Part shown: positions 1 through 6,102 of the stretch, piece after piece
Position numbering within the stretch: the stretch's first letter is position 1
Layout: each line of letters starts with the position of its first letter
Source of the DNA: Chloroflexota bacterium
Lineage (GTDB): Bacteria; Chloroflexota; Anaerolineae; Ardenticatenales; Ardenticatenaceae
Length of the DNA: 6,232 nt
Direction: 5' to 3'
Assembly (NCBI GenBank): GCA_003520455.1
Contig: DOUV01000447.1
Coordinates: 1-6,232, forward strand
The notes under the pieces: model-generated
What the model saw: the letters and a program-made list of their open reading frames with translations, nothing else
What the model was told of the DNA's origin: nothing
The model's database searches: none
Made by a program: the position numbers and the translations under genes

Positions 1-1610
1 GTGGTGCTGCCGCTGGTCTGGGTGCGGCGCAGGGTGGTGCCGGTGTGGGCGTCCAGGTCGTAGGTGGTCGTGGTGCCATTGCCGCTGACTTGAGAGAGCC
101 GGTTGTCAGCGTTGAATTTTTGGGTATAGGCGGTGTAGGTGCCGCCCTGCTTGAGCCAGCGGAGGGTCATGTTGCCGGCCGGGTCGTAGCCGAACTGGTG
201 GCTGGGAGTGCCGATGTACTGGGGCGCGTGGCGCGGTTGGCCCGGGATATTGGTCTCGCTCCCCGCGGACCAGGCGCCAAAGAGGGTGGTGTAGCTGCCC
301 TCCTGAACGCTCGCGAGCCGATCCAGCTGATCGTACGTGTAGCTGGCGCTGTCGGTGGCGCCGCTGACCGCGGTCAGGCGGTTGAAGGCGTCGTAGGCTA
401 AGGTCAGATTCTCCTCGCGGCCGGGGGTGGCATCGGTCAGGCCGGTCAGGTTCGAGACGGCGTCATAGCCATAAGCCAGGTTGAGCAGGGTGGTGCCGTT
501 CTTGGTCACCGTGAGCTGGCGCAGCCGCTGCGACTGGTCAACCCCCGGCTCGTCGGAGTAACGGTCGTCCGTGCGCGTGCCGTTGAGCAGCGTCAACGCG
601 GCCAGCGCGCCCCCGGCGGTATACGTGGCCCCCGTTACGTACTGCCGGTCCAGGGTGATGCTGTACAGCGTCGCGGGGAGCCCCATGGCGTTGTAGGTCG
701 TCTGGACCTGCTCGCTGGTGGGATAGACCGTCTTGGTCACCCGGTCCAGCGAGTTGTAATAGTACTTCAGCACGTAGGTGGTGCCAACCGCGGTCGTGAG
801 GCCTTCCGCCTTCACCCGCCCACGGTAATCGTATTTGTAGGTGTGGGCAATCTGGGGATTGGTCGCGCCCGTCCCGCTCCCCTGGTACCAGACACTCCGC
901 AGGCGCCCGAAGGCGTTGTTACTCAGGCCATCCGTCGTTCCCGGCAGATGCTCGTAGGCGTAGTTGATCGTGTAGTTGTTCGCGCCCGGGTCGACGCACT
1001 GCGCCGCGTCGACGCTGGCCGCATTCTCAAAGGTGCGCCCTTGCAGCCGGTTGAGGCTGTCATAGAAGAAGCAGGTCACATTCTGGTCCGGGCTGATGCG
1101 CCCATTGGCCTGCCGGATCAGGTTGCCCGCCGGGTCGTAGCGGTACTGCCAGGTCCCCATGTCGCGGTCCGACATCCAGGTCTTCAGCCCGCGCAGGTCG
1201 TAGCCAATCGTCGTCTTGCGCAAGATGGTGCCGGTGTTGTTGCGCGTCTCCACCGCCTGTACCTGATCGAGGGCCGTGTAACGATAGACGGTGTGCCGGG
1301 AGAGGCTGTAGGGACTCTCGCTCGTCCCGGTGCCGCTATACTCCAGGACCTCCACGAGCCGCCCCAGGCCGTCGGTCTTGCGGTTCACCGCCCGGTTGAG
1401 CGGATCGCGCCCCTGGGCGAAGCCGCCCACGTAGCTATACTTGGTCGTGCGGTTGGTCGGCTCGGTGACCGTTTTGAGCTGCCCGAGGCCATCGTAGGTC
1501 GTGACCGTCACCGGCTGGTCGGGCGGGGGGCCGACGAACGCGGTCAGGGGCTGGCCATCGAAGAAGGGCTGGGTGACGGTCTCAACGAGCCCCCGCGTAT
1601 TGTAACTGAG
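1..1610 (-). pseudogene. Rhs/YD-repeat protein, 5'-truncated fragment, runs off window
   Basis: The minus strand is open for 536 codons with no stop. The translation is a chain of about 15 tyrosine-aspartate repeats, for example YRYDPAGNLIRQ, YKYDYRGRVKAE, YGYDAVSNLTGLTD, AYDAFNRLTAVSG, YTYDQLDRLASVQ and FGYDPAGNMTLR. These fit the RHS_repeat/YD-repeat pattern. In this family such repeats form a large beta-cage shell around a C-terminal toxin or effector, and the proteins are secreted or surface-exposed. The conserved Rhs core end and any toxin domain would lie beyond the left edge and cannot be seen. The fragment begins exactly at an IS end: its first codon is 1608-1610, and the upstream in-frame stop (1641-1643) is the transposase stop inside the IS. 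There is no plausible start with a ribosome binding site; the first in-frame ATG lies far inside, near 1166. I therefore call it a truncated gene. The repeat-family call is sure; loss of function is inferred. Confidence 0.88.
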
Positions 1611-1649
1611 CTTTTGCAAAGATCGGGCTGGCCGGCAGCTTTACAATAA
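1611..1649. repeat. Left terminal inverted repeat of the IS701-like element
   Basis: This 39-bp end is an imperfect inverted match to 2925-2966. The outer 11 bp are identical (CTTTTGCAAAG), the inner 11 bp differ at one position, and the middle shares GGCAG with a 3-bp length difference. The transposase stop codon (1641-1643) falls inside it. Confidence 0.8.
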
Positions 1650-2883
1650 AGCAAGATGCGCCTTGATGTCAGACAAGGAGCGACCGTTGAGAGTTTGCTG
1701 GACGACCCAAGCGATGGTGGAGCCCAGGGACTGGCGTAAGAGGGAGCGGCAGACCTCGCCGATGGTCATCAGGCGCGCGAGAGCCCACTCCTCGGCACGG
1801 GGAGCGCGCAGATGAGGCAGGAGGGTGGAGTACGCCACGAAGACGAGAGGCCTGGGCCTGGTGTGGCCAATCGCACTTCGCAGCTGACAGTCACCCATGC
1901 CCAAGTGCTGCTTGCCGTCGCGATGAAAAGGCTCGGTGCCGCTCCAGCGGTGGCGGTAGGTCCTGAGGACGCGATGGGTTTCCCACCACGTGTTGTTGGT
2001 GACGAGAATCTTGACCGGGGTGGGGTCCTCGCGCTGCTTCCACAGGACGACGATGCGCACCTTATGCTCGACGCCAGGCAGGCGGATGGTCTTGGTAAAG
2101 AACCACTGCGCCTCCCCACCGCTCAAGGTCTTGGTGCGCTCCCACGAGCGCAGGGTCTTGACCCACTCCGAGGCTTTGATCTCCTTGCCCTCGACAATGA
2201 GCTTGCGGTTGAACTTGAGATCACCCACGTAGCTGCGCTTGAAGCGGTGGATGTGATTGAGGGTCTCGACGTTGGTGAAGTAGCTGTCGAAGGTGAGATC
2301 GCCCGGGATCCCTTCGGCCACCACCCAGTCGATCAATTCCAGGCAGAGCGCCGTGTGGTTCTTGAACGGCTCTCCCGTCGCCTCACACTGCTCGCGTTTC
2401 CGAAACCGGCGGAAGTCCAGCGGGGAGTGTTTGCCCGAGGCACAGACGTAGTTGGCGATCAAATAGTCGTGCGCGATCAAGTGCCGCTTATCGGCATGGT
2501 CCCAGAACCAGCCCACGTCCGCGATCAGCTTCCCTTCGTGGTCGATCAGCGTATTGTCGATCGCGATCACGCCGTGCTGCGTGTAGCGCGTGTTCACATC
2601 CTGCTGCCGCAGCGCAAGCCGTTGCCGGTTCAACTCAGCCACATCCCATTCGACCTGGGTCAACCAGCGGTTCAGGCACGACTGGTCCGTTGTCACCGCA
2701 AACTCCCGGTTGATTCCCATTAGGTAATATAGAGATGGGTCCGCTCACCGTCTTGTGCTCCGCGATCATCAGACCCGTGAGGTATTCAGCAAAGTGCCGC
2801 CGTGCCGCTTCCGTCCCGAACACCTCCCGGTACTGGCTCAGCACCTCTTCTACCACGGTCGGAAATTCGATGATCGCTGGCAT
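1641..2883 (-). pseudogene. DDE transposase (IS701/IS4 superfamily), frame-split
   Basis: The product would catalyse cut-and-paste transposition of the surrounding element. The N-terminal 48 residues (MPAIIEFPTV… to …HKTVSG) are in one frame from ATG 2881-2883. The other 357 residues, starting INREFAVTTDQSCLNRW, are in another frame down to the stop at 1641. Removing 25 bases (2715-2739) would join them into a 405-aa protein. In the large piece, numbered from the in-frame ATG at 2718-2720, candidate DDE residues are D55 (AIDNTLIDHEGK), D145 (LTFDSYFT) and E263 (YRHRWSGTEPFHRDGK). The last motif resembles the YREK signature of IS4-type enzymes. The downstream piece has its own ATG but no Shine-Dalgarno sequence before it, so independent translation looks unlikely. 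No slippery heptamer is visible at the join, and a +1 shift would be needed. Decay is more likely than programmed frameshifting. Every catalytic residue is still present. Confidence 0.82.
2715..2739. other. 25-bp insertion breaking the transposase frame
   Basis: In the minus-strand reading, the codons for V-S-G end at 2740 and the codons for I-N-R-E-F start at 2714. The 25 bases between have no counterpart in the family as I remember it (…VSGINREF…). They shift the frame because 25 = 3x8+1. The segment is A+T-rich compared with its surroundings and is bounded by CCCAT (2716-2720) and ATGGG (2735-2739), a 5-bp inverted pair. A single extra base in a naturally longer protein is an alternative. 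Confidence 0.5.
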
Positions 2884-2924
2884 CACACCGCCGTCCTTTG
2901 CTCTGCTCCCTTATCTGTTGGCCG

Positions 2925-2966
2925 TTATTGTAAATCTGCCGTCCTCTTGGCGCAACTTTGCAAAAG
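2925..2966. repeat. Right terminal inverted repeat of the IS701-like element
   Basis: This 42-bp partner of the 1611-1649 repeat ends in CTTTGCAAAAG at 2956-2966. It lies 42 bp upstream of the transposase ATG at 2881-2883, so any transposase promoter would lie in or very near this end. Confidence 0.8.
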
Positions 2967-2972
2967 TAAACA

Positions 2973-2990
2973 TGCCACTTGGAAGTGGCA
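2973..2990. repeat. Perfect 8-bp stem hairpin next to the IS end
   Basis: TGCCACTT (2973-2980), a GG spacer and AAGTGGCA (2983-2990) form a perfect inverted repeat starting 7 bp outside the IS701-like end. With its minus-strand continuation (an ATTTTCATCCCCGC-type run) it recalls the ends of other IS families, perhaps IS21-like, but I cannot show this. No T-tract follows, so it is not a standard terminator. Confidence 0.5.
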
Positions 2991-3094
2991 CCAGCGGGGA
3001 TGAAAATGGGGTAGACTGAGGGGCACGGCGGCCGGAAGGGAGATCATCTGGACTGTGGTACCGATCCAACGGAGTCCGAGCAAAAGTAAGATCC

Positions 3095-3177
3095 GCGTCC
3101 CCTGACGTACCAGCGGTTGTGGACGCCTCAAGGGGCGCAACACGGAGGACAGTTTGGGTCTGTTCGCGCAGGGACGC
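3095..3177 (+). ncRNA. Candidate IS110 bridge RNA (structured 5' noncoding region)
   Basis: Several nested pairings fit together. GCGTCCC (3095-3101) pairs with GGGACGC (3171-3177) as an outer stem. Inside it, GTTG (3116-3119) pairs with CAAC (3138-3141) and CGCC (3124-3127) with GGCG (3134-3137), leaving a TGGA bulge and a TCAAGG loop. GGACAG (3147-3152) pairs with CTGTTC (3160-3165) around a TTTGGGT loop, with one G-U pair. IS110-group elements are known to encode a bridge RNA with target- and donor-binding loops between the left end and the transposase gene, and this is that place. No promoter or transcript end was identified, so exact limits and the function of each loop are inference. 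Confidence 0.4.
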
Positions 3178-3189
3178 CCGTGCCGCCAC

Positions 3190-3195
3190 AGGAGG
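3190..3195 (+). promoter_or_regulatory. Ribosome binding site of the IS110 transposase
   Basis: AGGAGG lies 5 nt before ATG 3201 and decides this start over the upstream in-frame candidate at 3117. A further in-frame ATG at 3210 is 14 nt away and less well placed. Confidence 0.75.
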
Positions 3196-3200
3196 CCCAG

Positions 3201-4436
3201 ATGGATGGAATGTTCCCTCACTGTGCGGGCCTGGACGTCCACAAACGGTTCGTCGTGGCCTGTACCCTCGTGGCAGTGCCGGAAGGAGGCGTGAAACGCG
3301 AGATCAAGCGGTTCGGCACTCCTCCGTCTGAGTTGCGTGCGTTGGCGGCGTGGCTGGCGGCGCGTGGCATCACCCCCGCCGCCATGGACAGTACCGGCAT
3401 CTACTGGAAGCCGGTCTATAACCGGCTGAGTCACTCCCTGGAAGTCTGGGTGGTGAATGCGGCCCACTTGGCCCAAGTGCCCGGGCGGAAGACCGATATC
3501 AAGGATGCGGAGTGGATTGCGCCACTGATGCAGCCTGGGCTGGTGCAAAAGAGCTTCGTGCCCGATGTGCTGCAACGGGACCTGCGCGACCTGACTCGCT
3601 ATCGGACACGCCTGACGCAAGAACGCACCGCGGTCGTCAAGCGCCTCCAGAAACTGCTCGAAGATGCCAACATCAAACTGGCGAGCGTTGTGACCGACAT
3701 CCAAGGCGTCAGTGCGCGAGCCATGCTGGAGGCGCTGATCGCCGGCGAGCAAGACGAGACGATCGTGGCCGCCTTGGCGCGCGGTCGGCTCCGCCCCAAG
3801 ATTCCCGCCTTGGTCGAGGCGCTCGCCGGCCAGGTGCGTGCCCATCATCGCTTCCTACGCCACGAACTGCGCGCCCATCTGGACGCCCTCAATGAGCGCC
3901 TAAGAGCGATCAGTGACCAGCTTGGGCAGGAAACCCAAGCGTACGAAGGAACCATCGAGCGGCTGATGCAGGTCCCCGGCGTTGGTCGGCGCACCGCCGA
4001 AATCATTCTGGCTGAGATCGGCGCCGATGTCTCCCAGTTCGCGACCGCCGGGCACCTCGCCTCCTGGTCATGTCTCTGCCCAGGCAACCGAGTAAGAGGT
4101 GGCAAACGATTCTCGGGTAAGACGCGCCAGGGTCAACCCTGGCTGCGGGCAGCCCTGGTGGAAGCGGCCCACGCCGCAGCGCGTACCAGAGATACCTCTC
4201 TGGCCAGCCAGTTCCACCGCAGCGCCGCGCGGCGCGGGCGGAAACGAGCGGCAGTGGCCGTGGCCCACTCCATCATCGGGATCATCTATCCCCTGTTGGC
4301 CGACCCGCATGCGACCTTTCACGACTTGGGGGCGGACCACTTTATCAAGCGCGATCAAGCCCACGCGCCGCGCCGGGCGCTCAAAACCCTGGAGCAGTTG
4401 GGCTTCTCTGTGACCCTGTCGCCCCTGGCCGCCTGA
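3201..4436 (+). CDS. IS110-family transposase (DEDD/serine), possibly inactive
   Basis: The 411-aa product matches the whole usual length of IS110-family recombinases, which carry out RNA-guided transposition with an N-terminal RuvC-like DEDD domain and a C-terminal domain bearing a catalytic serine. The DEDD region shows D12 in GLDVHK, then MDSTGIYWKP (residues 62-71), then PGRKTDIKDAEWIA with D99 and D102. A coiled middle section (about 110-250) is rich in Arg, Leu and Glu. The C-terminal domain starts at QVPGVGRRTAEIILAEIG (257-274) and continues through GHLASW and LCPGN. I chose ATG 3201 because AGGAGG (3190-3195) sits 5 nt before it; longer in-frame starts lack this. Two oddities: the family has Glu where D63 stands, and the usual serine five residues after the conserved Pro is R299 (4095-4097). 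The family is certain; activity is doubtful. Confidence 0.95.
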   Translation: MDGMFPHCAGLDVHKRFVVACTLVAVPEGGVKREIKRFGTPPSELRALAAWLAARGITPAAMDSTGIYWKPVYNRLSHSLEVWVVNAAHLAQVPGRKTDIKDAEWIAPLMQPGLVQKSFVPDVLQRDLRDLTRYRTRLTQERTAVVKRLQKLLEDANIKLASVVTDIQGVSARAMLEALIAGEQDETIVAALARGRLRPKIPALVEALAGQVRAHHRFLRHELRAHLDALNERLRAISDQLGQETQAYEGTIERLMQVPGVGRRTAEIILAEIGADVSQFATAGHLASWSCLCPGNRVRGGKRFSGKTRQGQPWLRAALVEAAHAAARTRDTSLASQFHRSAARRGRKRAAVAVAHSIIGIIYPLLADPHATFHDLGADHFIKRDQAHAPRRALKTLEQLGFSVTLSPLAA

Positions 4437-4620
4437 GAGCAGTCAGGCGACTGTGTTTGTTTACCACGCCTCGTTGGACGACGAGCGCGTGTTCTCTTTC
4501 CTTTTGTCCAGGAACCGTGGTGTTCAGGCATCCCGACCCAAACTTATTTTCAGGACAGTTCCAGAGATGCACCCATGTCACAAAGCCCGGCTAGGTTTTT
4601 GAGTGCGTACTACTGCGGTG
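4437..4620 (+). other. IS110 right flank, noncoding
   Basis: No credible gene is visible between the transposase stop and the terminator-like hairpin. Two 9-mers relate this stretch to the 5' noncoding region of the same element: GACCCAAAC (4535-4543) is the reverse complement of 3152-3160, and AGGACAGTT (4552-4560) is identical to 3146-3154. A small CTCGT/ACGAG hairpin (4470-4485) is present but unremarkable. The true right end of the IS should lie in here. Confidence 0.4.
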
Positions 4621-4640
4621 GACGCAGACAGCGTCTTTTT
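4621..4640 (+). terminator. Weak intrinsic terminator candidate
   Basis: GACGC (4621-4625), an AGACA loop and GCGTC (4631-4635) are followed directly by TTTTT. The stem is only 5 bp, or 6 with a G-U pair, so it would be weak. Its place between the IS and the methyltransferase transcription unit fits a boundary, where it would stop reading from the IS110 element. Confidence 0.35.
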
Positions 4641-4658
4641 CTCGAGGAGCAACAAGCG

Positions 4659-4703
4659 ATGGATCTTGCAACCATTACCACACGCACCTCGGCCGGCCTG
4701 TGA
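4659..4703 (+). CDS. 14-aa Thr-rich leader-like reading frame
   Basis: ATG 4659-4661 is preceded by GAGGAG (4644-4649) at a 9-nt spacing and opens a frame coding MDLATITTRTSAGL that ends in TGA at 4701-4703. The methyltransferase ribosome binding site begins 4 nt after this stop, and its ATG is 19 nt away, so translation of one could influence the other. Four of the 14 residues are Thr, with an Ile among them, which superficially recalls thr-operon leader peptides. However, no attenuator follows and the next gene is not Thr biosynthesis. It could also be the remnant of a gene whose 5' part was lost, or chance. No homology is claimed. Confidence 0.3.
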   Translation: MDLATITTRTSAGL

Positions 4704-4706
4704 AGC

Positions 4707-4712
4707 AAGGAG
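4707..4712 (+). promoter_or_regulatory. Ribosome binding site of the methyltransferase
   Basis: AAGGAG lies 9 nt upstream of ATG 4722 and supports that start. Confidence 0.7.
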
Positions 4713-4721
4713 CAGACTGCC

Positions 4722-5357
4722 ATGACGCCTGATCCAGAGGCAACCGCACGGACGCGGGCCCGTTATCAGCGCATTGCTCTGCTCTACGACAGGATGGAAC
4801 GGCTCGCCGAGCGGCGCTACCGCTCGTGGCGAGCGCATCTCTGGTCTCTCGTCCGTGGCCCGAGGGTGCTGGAAGTGGGCGTGGGGACGGGCAAGAACAT
4901 GCCGTTTTATCCGCCCGGTGTCGAAGTCACAGCCGTTGACCTGACACCGGGCATGCTCGAGCGTGCCCGCCGCCGGGCGGCCGACTTGAACCTGGACGTG
5001 GACCTGTGCCTGGGTGATGCACAGGCACTCGACTTCCCCGATGCCACGTTTGATGACGTGGTGGCGACGTTTGTTTTCTGCTCGGTTCCCGATCCGGTTC
5101 TCGGTTTGAAGGAACTGGGACGGGTCGTGAAGCCGGGCGGCCGGGTGCTGCTGTTGGAACACGTGTGGGCGGCCAACCCCATCGTCGGCGCGTTGATGGA
5201 CGTGCTCAACCCGCTGATCGTGCGCGTGACGGGCGCCAACATCAACCGGCGCACGGTGGAGAACGTCGCCCGGAGCGGACTGTACCTCGAACAGGTGGCA
5301 GATCTGGGCATGGGGGGCATTTTCAGGCTGATTGTGGCCCAGCGTAACGATGGGTAG
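4722..5357 (+). CDS. Class I SAM-dependent methyltransferase, METTL7/UbiE-like
   Basis: This 211-aa cytosolic or membrane-peripheral enzyme should transfer a methyl group from S-adenosylmethionine; the acceptor is not known. The Rossmann fold signatures are clear. Motif I is VLEVGVGTGKN (residues 49-59). The acidic residue after strand 2 is D73 in VTAVDLTPGML. Motif III-like GDAQALDFPDATFDDVV spans 98-114. VKPGGRVLLLEHV (136-148) is the post-III motif. FYPPGVEV (62-69) and FVFCSVPDP (117-125) are typical of the METTL7-like branch of Methyltransf_11 proteins, more so than of UbiE itself. That branch methylates small thiols or lipids in characterised members, so a lipid, quinone or small-molecule acceptor is an inference only. 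Length is normal for a stand-alone domain and no residue looks damaged. There is no signal peptide. It has its own strong ribosome binding site and is 202 nt upstream of the SHOCT genes on the same strand. Confidence 0.9.
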   Translation: MTPDPEATARTRARYQRIALLYDRMERLAERRYRSWRAHLWSLVRGPRVLEVGVGTGKNMPFYPPGVEVTAVDLTPGMLERARRRAADLNLDVDLCLGDAQALDFPDATFDDVVATFVFCSVPDPVLGLKELGRVVKPGGRVLLLEHVWAANPIVGALMDVLNPLIVRVTGANINRRTVENVARSGLYLEQVADLGMGGIFRLIVAQRNDG

Positions 5358-5544
5358 GCGAGCAGGTGCCCGGCGGACCTTCGCCAGAAGAGGGGCGGGT
5401 CAAAGGTTCACTCAGGAACATGGTCAGAAATCTTCACCAAATCGCCATACATGCTTCAACAGTCTGTTACACGGCCTGGCTACACTTCAGATCAGGTGCC
5501 GGGACAGGAGGACGCTCTTCTGGGCCCGGTCGCAGACACGATCT

Positions 5545-5554
5545 GAGGAGGTGA
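5545..5554 (+). promoter_or_regulatory. Strong ribosome binding site of first SHOCT gene
   Basis: GAGGAGGTGA is close to a full anti-Shine-Dalgarno match, 5 nt before ATG 5560. It sets the start there rather than at 5332, where the same frame is open but codes for no recognisable protein. No convincing -35/-10 pair was found in the preceding 5358-5544 gap; TACACT at 5481-5486 is a possible -10 without a well-spaced -35. Confidence 0.75.
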
Positions 5555-5559
5555 TTCCC

Positions 5560-5844
5560 ATGATGGGTTGGTGGGGATTGGGCATGCCAGGCATCATCGT
5601 CATGCTGATCTTCTGGGTCGCTGTGATCGCCCTGGCCGTGTGGCTGGTGAGTGTGCTGTTTCCACAATCGCCGGGCGCTCCGCGATCACAGGTAGGACCG
5701 CCAGACAGTGACTCGCCTGAGTCGGCACTCGACGCCCTCAAGAAACGGTACGCCCGTGGCGAGATGGCCCGGGATGGATACGAAAAAGAACGCGCCAGTC
5801 TGGTTGCACGGTTACACAGCGCTGAGCGCAAGCAAACAGATTGA
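5560..5844 (+). CDS. Small membrane protein with C-terminal SHOCT domain
   Basis: The 94-aa product starts MMGWWGLGMPG and has one hydrophobic helix at about residues 11-34. A Pro/Ser/Asp-rich linker follows (35-54), then a SHOCT (short C-terminal) domain at 55-81 with SALDALKKRYARGEM followed by an aromatic residue (Y74) and E75. SHOCT motifs are thought to mediate oligomerisation or protein contacts, but no general biochemical role is known. The Gly/Trp-rich N-terminus plus one helix plus SHOCT is a frequent bacterial layout, probably with the SHOCT tail in the cytoplasm. ATG 5563 is an alternative start one codon later. The next gene, 49 nt downstream, codes for a shorter protein of the same layout, so the two are likely co-transcribed. 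No partner can be named from this window. Confidence 0.85.
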   Translation: MMGWWGLGMPGIIVMLIFWVAVIALAVWLVSVLFPQSPGAPRSQVGPPDSDSPESALDALKKRYARGEMARDGYEKERASLVARLHSAERKQTD

Positions 5845-5893
5845 TAGTCCGGGCCGCTGCGTAGCAAAGAAGAAGGGGAAGGAGTGACTGATC

Positions 5894-6091
5894 ATGATGG
5901 GATTTGGTCTCTTGTTCGTCGTGTTGATTGTAGTCGCCGTCGCCTACGCGATGAGATGGCGGCCGGATGGTGACCGCCAGGGAGACAATGAGCCCCGCCA
6001 ATCGGCGTTGGACATCCTGAAAGCGCGCTATGCCCGCGGGGAGATCAGCAAGGCCGAGTACGAAGCGATGCGCGCCAATCTGACAGATTGA
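5894..6091 (+). CDS. Second small membrane SHOCT protein (tandem paralogue)
   Basis: The 65-aa product has a hydrophobic helix at about residues 4-20 beginning almost at the N-terminus, a short charged linker, and a SHOCT domain filling 37-63 (SALDILKARYARGEI…EY). It shares the block SALD-LK-RYARGE with the gene before it, while helix and linker differ, which points to an old duplication or independent recruitment. The ribosome binding site is AAGGAG at 5879-5884, 9 nt before ATG 5894; ATG 5897 is an alternative. It probably forms an operon with the preceding gene and could form mixed assemblies through the SHOCT tails. That last point is inference. No specific function is assigned. Confidence 0.85.
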   Translation: MMGFGLLFVVLIVVAVAYAMRWRPDGDRQGDNEPRQSALDILKARYARGEISKAEYEAMRANLTD

Positions 6092-6102
6092 CGGCGGTGA
6101 CC

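Larger units (their letters stand above)
1611..2966 (-). mobile_element. IS701/IS4-superfamily insertion sequence, about 1356 bp
   Basis: Both ends carry the same outer 11-mer in inverted orientation (CTTTTGCAAAG at 1611-1621, CTTTGCAAAAG at 2956-2966). An inner CTTTACAATAA/TTATTGTAAAT block and a shared CGGCAG/CTGCCG core complete the repeats. A single minus-strand transposase gene fills the space between, and its stop codon lies within the left repeat. The size fits a one-gene DDE element. The flanks (…ACTGAG on the left, TAAACA… on the right) show no target duplication. This suggests either an old insertion or a deletion or recombination after insertion. Assignment to IS701 rests on remembered similarity of the transposase; the wider IS4-like DDE superfamily is safer. 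The transposase frame is broken, so the copy is probably not autonomous. Confidence 0.8.
2967..4560 (+). mobile_element. IS110-family element (ends approximate)
   Basis: The region contains a complete IS110-family transposase (3201-4436) and a noncoding 5' stretch of about 230 nt, an organisation typical of the IS110 group. IS110 elements usually lack clear terminal inverted repeats and cut at a short core such as CT, so the ends cannot be read by eye. The left limit here is the end of the neighbouring IS. The right limit is a guess based on short matches (4535-4560) to the 5' noncoding region. Some of 2967-3090 may belong to older flanking DNA. Confidence 0.5.

Noticed and set aside
1..1610. 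DNA-level tandem repeats or CRISPR-like array
   Set aside because: The periodicity is at protein level (YD motifs) with varying spacing and diverged codons; there are no identical repeats with uniform spacers.
843..1649. 268-codon plus-strand open frame over the rhs region
   Set aside because: It lies antisense to unbroken YD-repeat coding, is of odd composition and matches no family; the high G+C content keeps the opposite strand open.
2635..2720. Programmed frameshift joining the two transposase pieces
   Set aside because: The frames overlap by 86 bp, but no slippery run or stimulatory stem is evident and a +1 shift would be needed; an added 25-bp segment explains the split more simply.
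1812..2723. 303-codon plus-strand open frame
   Set aside because: It is exactly antisense to the DDE transposase and has no recognisable domain; a shadow of that gene.
2925..3848. 307-codon minus-strand open frame
   Set aside because: It is antisense to the IS110 transposase and crosses the boundary between two elements; no domain.
5332..5559. 76-codon N-terminal extension of the first SHOCT protein
   Set aside because: It overlaps the methyltransferase end, codes for an Arg-rich stretch with no domain, and a near-perfect ribosome binding site marks ATG 5560 instead.
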